A stretch of DNA of 64,000 nucleotides from Mycobacteriales bacterium (GTDB taxonomy: Bacteria; Actinomycetota; Actinomycetes; JAFAQI01; DASSKL01). The notes under the pieces were generated by a model. The model did no database searches, was not told the DNA's origin, and saw only the letters and a program-made list of their open reading frames with translations. Positions 27,880-35,914 of the stretch are shown here, one piece after another. Position 1 is the stretch's first letter. Each line of letters opens with the position of its first letter. Location: contig DASSKL010000005.1 in NCBI GenBank assembly GCA_035690485.1, positions 54,593 through 118,592 of the forward strand, read 5' to 3'. A program made the position numbers and the translations under genes.

Positions 27880-28010
27880 GCCTCCATCATCGGGCCGTCG
27901 GCCCGCATGCGCATCAGGGACGACCCCGAGATCCCGGGACGTCCAAGTCAGGGTCGCAACCCGGGCTCATCCCGATGGGCATCGGCCGGTGGCTCGACGA
28001 CGCTCGACCC

Positions 28011-28274
28011 ATGACATCCACCGCACCCCCCACCCCGCTGGTCCGCCCGGTCGACGGGCGGATGGTCGCCGGCGTCTGCGCCGGCGTCGCGCGCTACCTC
28101 GACCTCGACGTCACCGTCGTCCGCCTGGTCGCCGTCGTGCTCGCCCTCGTCGGCGGCCTCGGCGTGCCGCTCTACCTCGCCGGCTACCTGCTGATTCCCG
28201 CCGAGGGCGAGACGACCACGGTGGCCAGCGAGCTGCTCGAGCAGCTCCGTCCCGAGCGGGGGGCCCGGCAGTGA
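28011..28274 (+). CDS. PspC-domain membrane protein
   Basis: An 87-residue protein that is essentially one PspC domain: RPVDGRMVAGVCAGVARYLDLDVTVVRL and a membrane helix ending in GYLLIPAEG. It resembles the sensor region of the divergent kinase, suggesting shared or competing signal input. The start is the ATG at 28011. GTGA overlap with the DUF1707 gene. Confidence 0.85.
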   Translation: MTSTAPPTPLVRPVDGRMVAGVCAGVARYLDLDVTVVRLVAVVLALVGGLGVPLYLAGYLLIPAEGETTTVASELLEQLRPERGARQ

Positions 28275-28672
28275 GCTCTCGTCGCAGCGCCTGGGCCTAC
28301 CAGTCGCCCGGCCGCGACGCGCACCTGCGCATCGGCGACGCCGAGCGCACCGAGACCGCCGACCGGCTGTCCAAGCACTTCGGGGACGGCCGTCTCGACG
28401 AGGCCGAGTTTCACGAGCGGCTCGACCAGGCCATGCACGCCAAGACCCGCGCCGACCTCGACGCGCTCTTCCACGACCTACCGCCCGAAGGAGCCACTCC
28501 CGTGCCCACCGCCCGCCGCCGGCGCTCCCACTCGCTGCTGTTCCTGGTGCTCGTCGCGATCGCGGCCATCGTCACCACGTCGTACGTCGTCAGCCACATC
28601 CCCTGGCTGCTCGCCGGCCTTGTGATCTTCCTGCTGATCCGGCACCGGCACGCCCGCCACCACCAGTCGTGA
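28271..28672 (+). CDS. DUF1707 (SHOCT-like) membrane protein
   Basis: A 133-residue protein. The N-terminal DUF1707 module LRIGDAERTETADRLSKHF...GRLDEAEFHERLDQAMHAKT (about 20-62) is followed by two membrane segments and a His/Arg-rich tail. DUF1707 proteins often sit beside PspC/PspA-like envelope genes; their function is unknown. It ends 19 bp from the convergent thrC stop. Confidence 0.82.
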   Translation: MSSRRSAWAYQSPGRDAHLRIGDAERTETADRLSKHFGDGRLDEAEFHERLDQAMHAKTRADLDALFHDLPPEGATPVPTARRRRSHSLLFLVLVAIAAIVTTSYVVSHIPWLLAGLVIFLLIRHRHARHHQS

Positions 28673-28691
28673 GAGCGCCGGGCCCGAAGGG

Positions 28692-29963
28692 TCAGTCGCC
28701 GAGGCCGGCGGCCTCGAACGCCGACAGCGTCGGCTTGATGGTGGCCGTCGGCGTCGCTCCCGCGACCACCGCGTCGAGCGTCTTCAGCCCGTCGCCGGTG
28801 TTGAGGATCACGGTCTCGGCGTCGGGGTCGAGCAGCCCGTCGGCGAGCAGCTGGCGCAGCACCCCCACGGTCACCCCGCCCGCGGTCTCGCCGAAGATGC
28901 CCTGCGTCGACGCGAGCAGCTTCATGCCCTCGACGACCTCGTCGTCGCCGACGTCGGCGATCGCACCACCGGTCCGGCGTACGACGTCGAGCGCGTTCGA
29001 GCCGTCCGCGGGGTTGCCGATGGCGAGTGACTTCGCGACGCCGGTGGGCCGCACCGGCGAGATGTCGTCGGAGCCGGTCCGGAAGGCGGTGGCGACCGGC
29101 GCGCAGCCCGAGGCCTGCGCGCCGTAGACGCGGTAGTCGCTCGCCTCGACGAGGCCGAGGGTCGACAGCTCACGCCAGGCCTGGTCGACCTTTGTCAGCA
29201 GCGATCCCGACGCGACCGGGACGACGACCTGCTGCGGCAGCCGCCAGCCGAGCGACTCGGCGATCTCGAAGCCCACGGTCTTCGAGCCCTCGGCGTAGAA
29301 CGGGCGCAGGTTGGTGTTGACGAACGCCCACGGGTACTCGCCCACGAGCTCGGCGCACAGCCGGTTGGCGTCGTCGTAGGACCCCTGGATCGCGACCAGC
29401 GTGGTGCCGTAGACGGCGGTGGTCACCGTCTTGCCGGCCTCGAGGTCGTGCGGCACCAGCACGATCGAGCGCATGCCGGACGCGGCGGCGGCTGCGGCGA
29501 CCGCGTTGGCGAGGTTGCCTGTCGACGCGCAGGCGATGACGTCGAAGCCGAACGCACGCGCCGCCGATGCCGCCATGGCCACCACGCGGTCCTTGAACGA
29601 GTGCGTCGGGTTGGCCCGCTCGTCCTTGACCCACAGCGCGCGCATGCCGAGGCTCGCCGCGAGCCGGTCGGCGCGGACCAGTGGGGTGCAACCGGCTCCG
29701 AGGTCGACGCGGCTGGCGACGTCGGCCGACACGGGCAGCAGCCCGGCGTAGCGCCACAGCGTGCGCGGGCCCGCCTCAACCTGCTCCCGGGTGACCCGGC
29801 GCAGCAGCGACTCGTCGTAGACCACCTCGAGCGGGCCGAAGCACTCGACGCAGACGTGCGTCGGGCCCAGCGGGTAGCCGGCGGCGCAGCCCTGACAGCG
29901 CAGGGAGACTGCCGCGCCGAAGTCGTGCTCGGCGGCGACGGATGTCGACAGAACGGTGGTCAT
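28692..29963 (-). CDS. thrC: Threonine synthase
   Basis: A 423-residue PLP enzyme that converts O-phosphohomoserine to threonine. An N-terminal CxxC/CxxC zinc-ribbon-like segment (LRCQGCAAGYPLGPTHVCVECFG span) is followed by the PLP-binding Lys in NPTHSFKDRVV and the phosphate-binding region. ATG 29963 is 6 nt from the ribosome site GGGGAAGG, which abuts the 3' strand of the SAM riboswitch P1 helix. Threonine synthase competes with methionine synthesis for O-phosphohomoserine, which explains SAM control. Confidence 0.95.
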   Translation of the reverse strand: MTTVLSTSVAAEHDFGAAVSLRCQGCAAGYPLGPTHVCVECFGPLEVVYDESLLRRVTREQVEAGPRTLWRYAGLLPVSADVASRVDLGAGCTPLVRADRLAASLGMRALWVKDERANPTHSFKDRVVAMAASAARAFGFDVIACASTGNLANAVAAAAAASGMRSIVLVPHDLEAGKTVTTAVYGTTLVAIQGSYDDANRLCAELVGEYPWAFVNTNLRPFYAEGSKTVGFEIAESLGWRLPQQVVVPVASGSLLTKVDQAWRELSTLGLVEASDYRVYGAQASGCAPVATAFRTGSDDISPVRPTGVAKSLAIGNPADGSNALDVVRRTGGAIADVGDDEVVEGMKLLASTQGIFGETAGGVTVGVLRQLLADGLLDPDAETVILNTGDGLKTLDAVVAGATPTATIKPTLSAFEAAGLGD

Positions 29964-29975
29964 GCGAGGCCTTCC

Positions 29976-30103
29976 CCTCATCTTTCCCGCGGACGTCGCG
30001 GGACGGAGTTGGCACCTGTCCCGGCGGGCCCCGCGGATGCGAGTGCGCCGAGATGGTTGCCGGGGCTTCGTCGGGCCGTTCCCTCTGCCCCTCTGGATGA
30101 GTC
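29976..30103 (-). promoter_or_regulatory. SAM-I (S-box) riboswitch controlling thrC
   Basis: On the minus strand the core elements appear in order: P1 5' strand CTCATCC, AGAGGGGCAGAGGGA, GGCCCGACGAAGCCC, GGCAACC, a P3-type arm, GGTGCCAACTCC, and GAAAGATGAGG closing P1. This is a near-consensus S-box aptamer of about 125 nt. Only 12 nt separate it from the thrC ATG, and the ribosome site GGGGAAGG begins directly at the P1 3' strand, so translational control is more likely than termination. Confidence 0.95.
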
Positions 30104-30168
30104 GTGCACGAACATGGTGACACGGCGCCCGCTCGCCGCGCGACCCCGTCTCACATGTTGACACGGGG

Positions 30169-30198
30169 TTGTCGGGAGATGAAACGGCTGCCTACAGT
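30169..30198 (+). promoter_or_regulatory. Promoter of the sulfur operon leader peptide
   Basis: TTGTCG (30169-30174), 18-nt spacer, TACAGT (30193-30198). Transcription would start at or next to the leader GTG at 30206, so the leader peptide would be translated from a leaderless mRNA. Confidence 0.55.
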
Positions 30199-30205
30199 CC
30201 TCGCC

Positions 30206-30286
30206 GTGACCGCACCGCTCCTCGTCGCACGCCTGCATGTCGACCTGCAGCGCGTCCAGAGCGCGGTCTGTCTCGCCTTCTGCTGA
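30206..30286 (+). CDS. 26-residue leader peptide of the sulfur assimilation operon
   Basis: GTG-started ORF MTAPLLVARLHVDLQRVQSA continuing to end VCLAFC before the stop. It contains the LHVDLxRVxSAxC pattern of short actinobacterial leader peptides that precede sulfur and cysteine genes, including two Cys codons near the end. Ribosome stalling at Cys codons when cysteine is scarce could relieve attenuation of the sulfite reductase gene 88 nt downstream. A hairpin at 30311-30326 lies between. A -10 sits 7 nt before the GTG. Confidence 0.8.
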   Translation: MTAPLLVARLHVDLQRVQSAVCLAFC

Positions 30287-30310
30287 GCGCCGAGAGTCTC
30301 CCTCCACGGC

Positions 30311-30326
30311 CGGCGTCCTGACGCCG
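30311..30326 (+). promoter_or_regulatory. Hairpin between leader peptide and sulfite reductase gene
   Basis: CGGCGT-CCTG-ACGCCG, 6-bp stem with a tetraloop, possibly extended by GGC and GCC outside. It starts 24 nt after the leader stop and lacks a U-tract; it may be part of an attenuator. Confidence 0.4.
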
Positions 30327-30374
30327 TAGCCGCGCGCCACCCCGCACACACCGACTCCTCGCAGGAGGACATGC

Positions 30375-32024
30375 ATGCCTGCCACCCGTCCCGCGCGCGC
30401 CCGTGGTCAGGGCCAGTGGGCCCTGGGGCACCGCGAGCCGCTCAACACGAGCGAACAGCAGAAGAAGGACGACGACGGTCTCCACGTCCGTGACCGCATC
30501 ATCCACCGCTACGCGAAGGAAGGCTTCGACGCGATCGACCCGGCCGACCTGCGCGGGCGCTTCCGCTGGTGGGGCCTCTACACGCAGCGCGCACCCGGCA
30601 TCGACGGCGGCCGCACCGCCGTCCTGGAGCCGGAGGAGCTCGAGGACCGCTACTTCATGATGCGGGTGCGGATGCCCGGCGGCCGGTTGACCAGTGACCA
30701 GCTCCGCGCCGTCGCGCACGTGTCGACGACCTACGGCCGCGACCTCGCCGACATCACCGATCGGCAGAACGTGCAGTTCCACTGGCTGCGCATCGAGGAC
30801 ATCCCCGCAGCCTGGGAGACGCTCGAGTCGGTCGGCCTGTCGAGCGCGGAGGCCTGCGGCGACGTGCCGCGCAACATGCTCGGCTGCCCGCTCGCCGGCA
30901 TCGACGCCGACGAGGTGATCGACGCGACGGCCCAGCTCGTCGCCACCAACGCGCTGGCCGAGCGCAACCCGGACTTCTCCAACCTGCCGCGCAAGTACAA
31001 GACCGCGATCAGCGGGTGCGCGGCGCAGTGCGTCAACCACGAGCTCAACGACATCAGCTTCGTCGGCGTACGCCGCGACGACGGCGAGGTCGGCTTTGAC
31101 CTGTGGGTCGGCGGCGGGTTGTCGACCAACCCGATGCTCGCTCAGCGGCTCGGCACCTTCGTCGAGCCCGACCTGGTGCCGGAGGTCTGGGCCGGCGTCA
31201 CCGGGCTGTTCCGGGACTACGGCTACCGGCGGTTGCGCAGCCGCGCCCGGATGAAGTTCCTCGTCGCCGACTGGGGCACCGAGAAGTTCCGCGAGGTGCT
31301 GGAGAAGGAGTACCTCGGCTACGCGCTGCCCGACGGCCCCGCGCCGCCGCCGCCGCGGGACGGGGCGCGTGACCACGTCGGCGTGCACGAGCAGCAGGAC
31401 GGCCGCTACAGCGTGGGGTTCGCGCCCAGGGTCGGCCGTACCTCCGGCACCCAGCTGCGCGAGATCGCCGACCTGGCCGACCGCTACGGCGTCGGTCGGG
31501 TGCGCGCCACCGTCGACCAGAAGATGGTGATAGTCGACGTCCCCGAGGACGACGTCGCGGTGCTCGTCACCGAGCTCGAGGAGCGCGACCTGCAGGTCCG
31601 GCCATCGGCCTTCCGCCGCGGCACGATCGCCTGCACCGGCATCGAGTTCTGCAAGCTCGCGATCGTCGAGACCAAGGGGCGCGCGCAGGAGCTGTTCACC
31701 GAGCTGGAACGCCGGCTGCCCGACTTCGACCAGCCGATCACGATCAGCCTGTCCGGCTGCCCCAACTCCTGCGCCCGCCAGCAGGTCGCCGACATCGGCC
31801 TGAAGGGGTCGATCGTCGAGGGCGGCGAGGGCTTCCAGGTGCACCTCGGCGGCTCGCTCGGAGCCGAGCCGTCGTTCGGCCGCAAGCTGCGCGGCCTCAA
31901 GGTGGCAGCCGACGAGCTGCCCGACTACGTCGAGCGGCTGCTGCGCCGCTACCAGGGAGACCGGGCCGACGGTGAGCAGTTCACGCAGTGGCTGCGGCGA
32001 GCCGACGAAGGGTTGCTGCAGTGA
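30375..32024 (+). CDS. sirA: Ferredoxin-dependent sulfite reductase
   Basis: A 549-residue enzyme reducing sulfite to sulfide with six electrons. The siroheme-coupled [4Fe-4S] ligands are Cys420 and Cys426 (CTGIEFC) and Cys462 and Cys466 (SGCPNSC). Tyr69 (WGLYTQR) and Cys161 (EACGDVPRN) fall at the same numbers as the covalently linked Tyr69-Cys161 pair of M. tuberculosis SirA/NirA, favouring sulfite over nitrite. A GCAGGAGG ribosome site precedes the ATG. It is the first structural gene of the operon; the next gene overlaps by GTGA. Confidence 0.95.
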   Translation: MPATRPARARGQGQWALGHREPLNTSEQQKKDDDGLHVRDRIIHRYAKEGFDAIDPADLRGRFRWWGLYTQRAPGIDGGRTAVLEPEELEDRYFMMRVRMPGGRLTSDQLRAVAHVSTTYGRDLADITDRQNVQFHWLRIEDIPAAWETLESVGLSSAEACGDVPRNMLGCPLAGIDADEVIDATAQLVATNALAERNPDFSNLPRKYKTAISGCAAQCVNHELNDISFVGVRRDDGEVGFDLWVGGGLSTNPMLAQRLGTFVEPDLVPEVWAGVTGLFRDYGYRRLRSRARMKFLVADWGTEKFREVLEKEYLGYALPDGPAPPPPRDGARDHVGVHEQQDGRYSVGFAPRVGRTSGTQLREIADLADRYGVGRVRATVDQKMVIVDVPEDDVAVLVTELEERDLQVRPSAFRRGTIACTGIEFCKLAIVETKGRAQELFTELERRLPDFDQPITISLSGCPNSCARQQVADIGLKGSIVEGGEGFQVHLGGSLGAEPSFGRKLRGLKVAADELPDYVERLLRRYQGDRADGEQFTQWLRRADEGLLQ

Positions 32025-32182
32025 CCGAGCGCGCGGCCCCGTTCTACTGCCCCTACTGCGGTGACGAGGACCTGCGCCCGGCCGGTGAGAAGGCCGGCAG
32101 CTTCGACTGCCGGTCCTGCGCCCGCCGCTTCGAGCTGCGCTACGTCGGCATCGCGCGACCGGCCGAGGAGGCGGCGCGATGA
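32021..32182 (+). CDS. Small zinc-ribbon protein of the sulfur operon
   Basis: 53 residues with two Cys pairs (YCPYCG and CRSCARRFELRYVG), a typical single zinc ribbon. It is overlapped at both ends (sirA stop, cysH start). A protein of this size and type sits between sulfite reductase and cysH in streptomycetes. Its function is unknown; a metal- or redox-related accessory role is guessed from context. Confidence 0.82.
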   Translation: MTERAAPFYCPYCGDEDLRPAGEKAGSFDCRSCARRFELRYVGIARPAEEAAR

Positions 32183-32871
32183 CCGCCACCGCCGCGCTGC
32201 CCGAGCTCGCCGCCCGGGCCGCGCGCGACCTGGAAGGCCGGCCGGCGGAGGACGTCGTCCGCTGGGCGGTCGAGGAGTTCGGCGACGACCTGTGCCTCGC
32301 CTCGTCGATGCAGGACGCGGTGCTCGTGCACCTCGTGTCGACCGTGCGCGCCGGCGTACCCGTGATCTTCCTCGACACCGGCTACCACTTCGCCGAGACC
32401 ATCGGGACCCGCGACGCGGTCGCGTCGGCCTACCCGGTCCGGTTGCTCAACGTCACGCCGAAGCAAACCGTCGCGGAGCAGGACGAGGACTACGGCCCGC
32501 GGTTGTTCGAGCGCGACCCCGACCTGTGCTGCCGGCTGCGCAAGGTCGAGCCGCTGGAGACCGCGCTCGCGCCGTTCCAGGCGTGGGTGTCGGGCATCCG
32601 GCGGGAGGACGCGCCGACGCGCGACGGCGTACCGGTCGTGCAGTGGGACGAGAAGCGGTCGATGGTGAAGGTGAACCCGCTCGCGACGTGGACGGCCGAC
32701 GACCACGCGGCGTACGCCGCGGAGCACGGGGTCCTCGTCAACCCGCTCTACGGGCCGGACTACCCGTCGATCGGCTGCGCGCCGTGCACCCGGGCGGTGG
32801 GGCCCGGCGAGCACCCTCGGGCCGGTCGCTGGGCTGGGCATGCCAAGACCGAGTGCGGGCTGCACTCGTGA
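32179..32871 (+). CDS. cysH: Adenylylsulfate (APS) reductase, [4Fe-4S] type
   Basis: A 230-residue enzyme giving sulfite and AMP from APS with thioredoxin. The iron-sulfur ligands Cys117-Cys118 and Cys200/Cys203 (SIGCAPC) mark an APS rather than PAPS reductase; the catalytic Cys226 is in the C-terminal KTECGLH. ATGA overlap with the zinc-ribbon gene and GTGA with the ABC ATPase. Confidence 0.95.
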   Translation: MTATAALPELAARAARDLEGRPAEDVVRWAVEEFGDDLCLASSMQDAVLVHLVSTVRAGVPVIFLDTGYHFAETIGTRDAVASAYPVRLLNVTPKQTVAEQDEDYGPRLFERDPDLCCRLRKVEPLETALAPFQAWVSGIRREDAPTRDGVPVVQWDEKRSMVKVNPLATWTADDHAAYAAEHGVLVNPLYGPDYPSIGCAPCTRAVGPGEHPRAGRWAGHAKTECGLHS

Positions 32872-33662
32872 CGGCGGTCCTCGAACGCGAGCGGGTCCTG
32901 CACGTCCACGGCGTCAGCCGCCGCTACGGCGGGCGCCGCGGCCTCACCGTCGCGCTGACCGACATCGACCTCGACGTGCGGCAGGGCGAGTTCGTCTGCG
33001 TCGTCGGGCCCTCGGGCTCCGGCAAGTCGACGCTGCTCGACCTGCTCGCCGGGCACCAGGAGCCCGACGACGGGCACGTCTGGGCGCACGGCGCGAGGGT
33101 CACCGGCCCCGACCCCCGCCGGATGGTCGTCTTCCAGGAGCACGCGCTGTTCCCGTGGCTGACCGCGCGGCAGAACGTCGAGTTCGGGCTGCGCGAGGCC
33201 GGGATGGGCCGGCGGGAGCGCCGGGCCGTGGCCGAGGAGTGGCTCGGCCGGGTACGGCTCGCGGGTTTCGAGGACGCCCACGTGCACGAGCTGTCGGGTG
33301 GCATGCGCCAGCGGGTGTCGATCGCCCGCGCGCTCGCGCTGGAGCCCGACGTGCTGCTCATGGACGAGCCGTTCGCCGCGCTGGACGCGCAGACCCGTGA
33401 CGTACTGCACGCCGAGCTGCAGGCGCTGTGGCAGTCGACCGCCACGACGGTCGTCTTCATCACGCACAACGTGCGGGAGGCCGTCCTGCTGGGCGACCGG
33501 GTCGTGCTGCTGTCACCGCACCCCGGCCGGGTCCGGCGCACCGTCGACGTGACGCTGCCGCGTCCTCGCCACATGGAGGACGACGGTCTGGTGCAGTTCG
33601 CGGCCGGCCTGCTGCACGAGCTGACCGACACGGAGACCGGCGATGGTCGCGCCGTCGGCTGA
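32868..33662 (+). CDS. ABC transporter ATPase, sulfonate/taurine/nitrate family
   Basis: 264 residues: Walker A GPSGSGKST, Q-loop VVFQEHALFPWLT, signature LSGGMRQR, Walker B VLLMDEPFAALD and H-loop ITHN. The Q-loop and EAVLLGDRV region place it in the SsuB/TauB/NrtD group. The operon suggests sulfate-ester or sulfonate uptake. GTG 32868 overlaps cysH; the permease gene begins inside its 3' end. Confidence 0.88.
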   Translation: MTAVLERERVLHVHGVSRRYGGRRGLTVALTDIDLDVRQGEFVCVVGPSGSGKSTLLDLLAGHQEPDDGHVWAHGARVTGPDPRRMVVFQEHALFPWLTARQNVEFGLREAGMGRRERRAVAEEWLGRVRLAGFEDAHVHELSGGMRQRVSIARALALEPDVLLMDEPFAALDAQTRDVLHAELQALWQSTATTVVFITHNVREAVLLGDRVVLLSPHPGRVRRTVDVTLPRPRHMEDDGLVQFAAGLLHELTDTETGDGRAVG

Positions 33663-34455
33663 GGCCCGGTCCGGCCTGCGCCGTCCCGCCATCGCCTGGC
33701 CGACCAGCGTCGTGCGGTCGGCGCCGGCTGCGCTGCTCGGTCTCGCGATCGCGATCCTCTGGCAGGCCCTGGCCCCCTCGGGCGGCGCCGTGCCGCCACC
33801 GAGCGAGGTGGGCCGCGCGCTGTGGCACGGGTTCGCCGACGGTGACCTCGGCGCGCTGACCGCCCGCTCGGTGGGTGCGATGGCCCTGGCGTTCTCGGTC
33901 AGTGTCGTCGTCGGCGTGAGCGGCGGGTTGCTGCTCGCCACCCGCACGCTGGCGGACCGGGCGGTCTCCCCGTACCTCGTCGGGCTTCAGTCGCTGCCGA
34001 GCATCGTGTGGATCCCGGTCGCCGTGCTGGTGCTCGGGGCGTCCGAGTCGGCGGTGCTCCTGGTGACCGTCGTCGGCGCGCTGCCGTCGATCGCGATCGG
34101 TACCCGCGACGCCGTACAGGGAGTCCCACCGCTGATCCTGCGGGCGGCGCGCACGCTCGGGACCGGCCGGCGGTCGATGCTGCTGCGGGTGATCGTGCCG
34201 GCCGCGTTGCCCGGGATCGTCAGCGGGCTCGAGCACGGCTGGGCGTTCGCGTTTCGCGCGCTGATCTCCGGCGAGCTGATCACCGGCGCCAAGGACACCG
34301 GGCTCGGTGCGTTCATCGACGTGGCGCGCAAGACCGGGCACAGCGACCGGCTGTTCGCCGGGGTCGTCGTGATCCTGCTCGTCGGCGTCGTGGTCGACCG
34401 GCTGCTCTTCGCCCGGGTGCAGCGGCGGCTGCGGCTGTCGCGGGGGCTCGCATGA
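33643..34455 (+). CDS. ABC transporter permease, sulfonate/taurine/nitrate family
   Basis: 270 residues with about six membrane helices and a permease EAA-like loop (RAARTLGTGRRSMLLRVIVPAALPGI). It overlaps the ATPase gene by 20 bp and cobA by ATGA. No periplasmic-type binding protein gene follows, although this transporter family needs one, so it must be encoded elsewhere. Confidence 0.87.
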   Translation: MVAPSAEARSGLRRPAIAWPTSVVRSAPAALLGLAIAILWQALAPSGGAVPPPSEVGRALWHGFADGDLGALTARSVGAMALAFSVSVVVGVSGGLLLATRTLADRAVSPYLVGLQSLPSIVWIPVAVLVLGASESAVLLVTVVGALPSIAIGTRDAVQGVPPLILRAARTLGTGRRSMLLRVIVPAALPGIVSGLEHGWAFAFRALISGELITGAKDTGLGAFIDVARKTGHSDRLFAGVVVILLVGVVVDRLLFARVQRRLRLSRGLA

Positions 34456-35213
34456 CGACGTCTGTGCAGCCCGGCATGGTCAGCCTCGTCGGCGGCGGAC
34501 CGGGCGACCCGGGACTCATCACCCTGCGCGGCTGGCAGCGGTTGCAGGAGGCCGACGTCGTCGTCGTCGACAACCTCGCGCCGCGCGAGCTGCTCGACCT
34601 GCTGCCCGACCACGTCGAGGTCGTGGACGCCGGCAAGGCCCCACACCGGCACAACCTCACCCAGGACGAGATCAACGCGGTCATCGTCGAACAGGCCCTC
34701 GCCGGCAGGCGGGTGGTGCGGCTGAAGGGCGGGGACCCGTTCGTCTTCGGTCGCGGCGGCGAGGAGGCGCTCGCCTGCGTGCGCGCCGGGGTGCCGTTCG
34801 AGGTGGTCCCCGGCGTCACGAGCGCGATCGCCGTCCCAGCGGCCGCCGGCATCCCGGTCACCCATCGCGGCATCACCCAGGACTTCGCCGTCGTGTCCGC
34901 CCACCTCGACCCTTCGCAGCCCGGCGCGACGGTCGACTGGGACGCGCTCGCCAACGGCCCCGGCACCCTGGTGCTGCTGATGGCGGTCGCGCACATCGAG
35001 GCCGTTGCCGCCGAGCTGGTCAAGCGCGGCCGGCCCGGCGACACCCCGGTAGCCGTCGTCAGCAACGGCACCCGACCCGACCAGCACGTGCTCGTGAGCG
35101 ACCTCGACACGGTCGCCGCCGACGTGCGCCGCCACCGCATCGCCCCGCCGGCCGTGGTCGTCGTCGGCGAGGTTGTCCGGCTGCGCGCCCTGCTCGGTCT
35201 GTCCGGCCCGTGA
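34452..35213 (+). CDS. cobA: Uroporphyrinogen-III C-methyltransferase
   Basis: 253 residues with the SAM-dependent tetrapyrrole methylase motifs: GGGPGDPGLITLRG at the N-terminus, RLKGGDPFVFGRGGEE, and VPGVTSAIAVPAAAGIPVTHR. It makes precorrin-2, the siroheme precursor needed by sulfite reductase. It is a single-domain enzyme without the CysG dehydrogenase/ferrochelatase part. Confidence 0.95.
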   Translation: MTTSVQPGMVSLVGGGPGDPGLITLRGWQRLQEADVVVVDNLAPRELLDLLPDHVEVVDAGKAPHRHNLTQDEINAVIVEQALAGRRVVRLKGGDPFVFGRGGEEALACVRAGVPFEVVPGVTSAIAVPAAAGIPVTHRGITQDFAVVSAHLDPSQPGATVDWDALANGPGTLVLLMAVAHIEAVAAELVKRGRPGDTPVAVVSNGTRPDQHVLVSDLDTVAADVRRHRIAPPAVVVVGEVVRLRALLGLSGP

Positions 35214-35878
35214 GGTTGCTGCTCGCCGCGCACGGCAGCCGCGAGCCGGCCTGGTCGCGCGTCGTCGACGAGATCGCTGCCGCTGTACGCCGCCGCGCCC
35301 GCGGCCTCGACGTCCGGCTCGGCTACGTCGACGTGCAGGGTCCGAGGGTGGCCGACCTGCTCGCACCGGACGTCGCGGTGGTGCCGCTGCTGCTGTCCCG
35401 AGGGGTGCACGCGCTGCGCGACATCGAGGAGCCGGCAGCGGCGGTCGGGGCCCGGGTGACCGCGCCCCTCGGCCCGGACCCCCGGCTCACCGCGGCGCTC
35501 ACCGACCGGCTGGCCGAGGCCGGCGCGCCCGCTCGCGTGCCGGTCGTGCTGGCCGGCGCCGGCTCGTCCGACCCGGCGGCACGTGCGGACGTCGCCACTC
35601 AGGCGCGCTATCTCGCGAACGTGCGCGCGACGGACATCACGACGGCGTACGCCGGGGGCGACGTCGACCCGGTCGCCCAGGCGGTCCGCGACGCGGGCGG
35701 GGGCGTGGCGGTGTCGGCGTACCTGCTGTCCCCGGGCCACTTCAGCGGGTTGCTCGAGGCGTGCGGTGCGCGGTGGGTGGCCGCCCCGTTGGGTGCTCAT
35801 CCCGCCGTGATCGACGCCATCCTGGCGCGCTACGCGGCATCGGGGCAGGAACCGGTCAGACCGCGCATCAGCGGTTAA
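35210..35878 (+). CDS. Sirohydrochlorin chelatase (CbiX/SirB type)
   Basis: 222 residues comprising two tandem CbiX-like halves, with His8 in LLLAAHGSREP and His in YLLSPGHFSGL as likely metal ligands. It would insert iron into sirohydrochlorin for siroheme. GTG 35210 overlaps the cobA stop. A separate precorrin-2 dehydrogenase is not in this operon. Its TAA overlaps the -10 of the next gene. Confidence 0.9.
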   Translation: MRLLLAAHGSREPAWSRVVDEIAAAVRRRARGLDVRLGYVDVQGPRVADLLAPDVAVVPLLLSRGVHALRDIEEPAAAVGARVTAPLGPDPRLTAALTDRLAEAGAPARVPVVLAGAGSSDPAARADVATQARYLANVRATDITTAYAGGDVDPVAQAVRDAGGGVAVSAYLLSPGHFSGLLEACGARWVAAPLGAHPAVIDAILARYAASGQEPVRPRISG

Positions 35879-35881
35879 CCT
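35876..35881 (+). promoter_or_regulatory. Probable -10 element of the polysaccharide deacetylase promoter
   Basis: TAACCT overlaps the chelatase stop and would give a leader of about 27 nt carrying the ribosome site GGAAAGG. Confidence 0.4.
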
Positions 35882-35914
35882 GGGCACACTCCCCGCTCGG
35901 AAAGGCCGTCCTTG

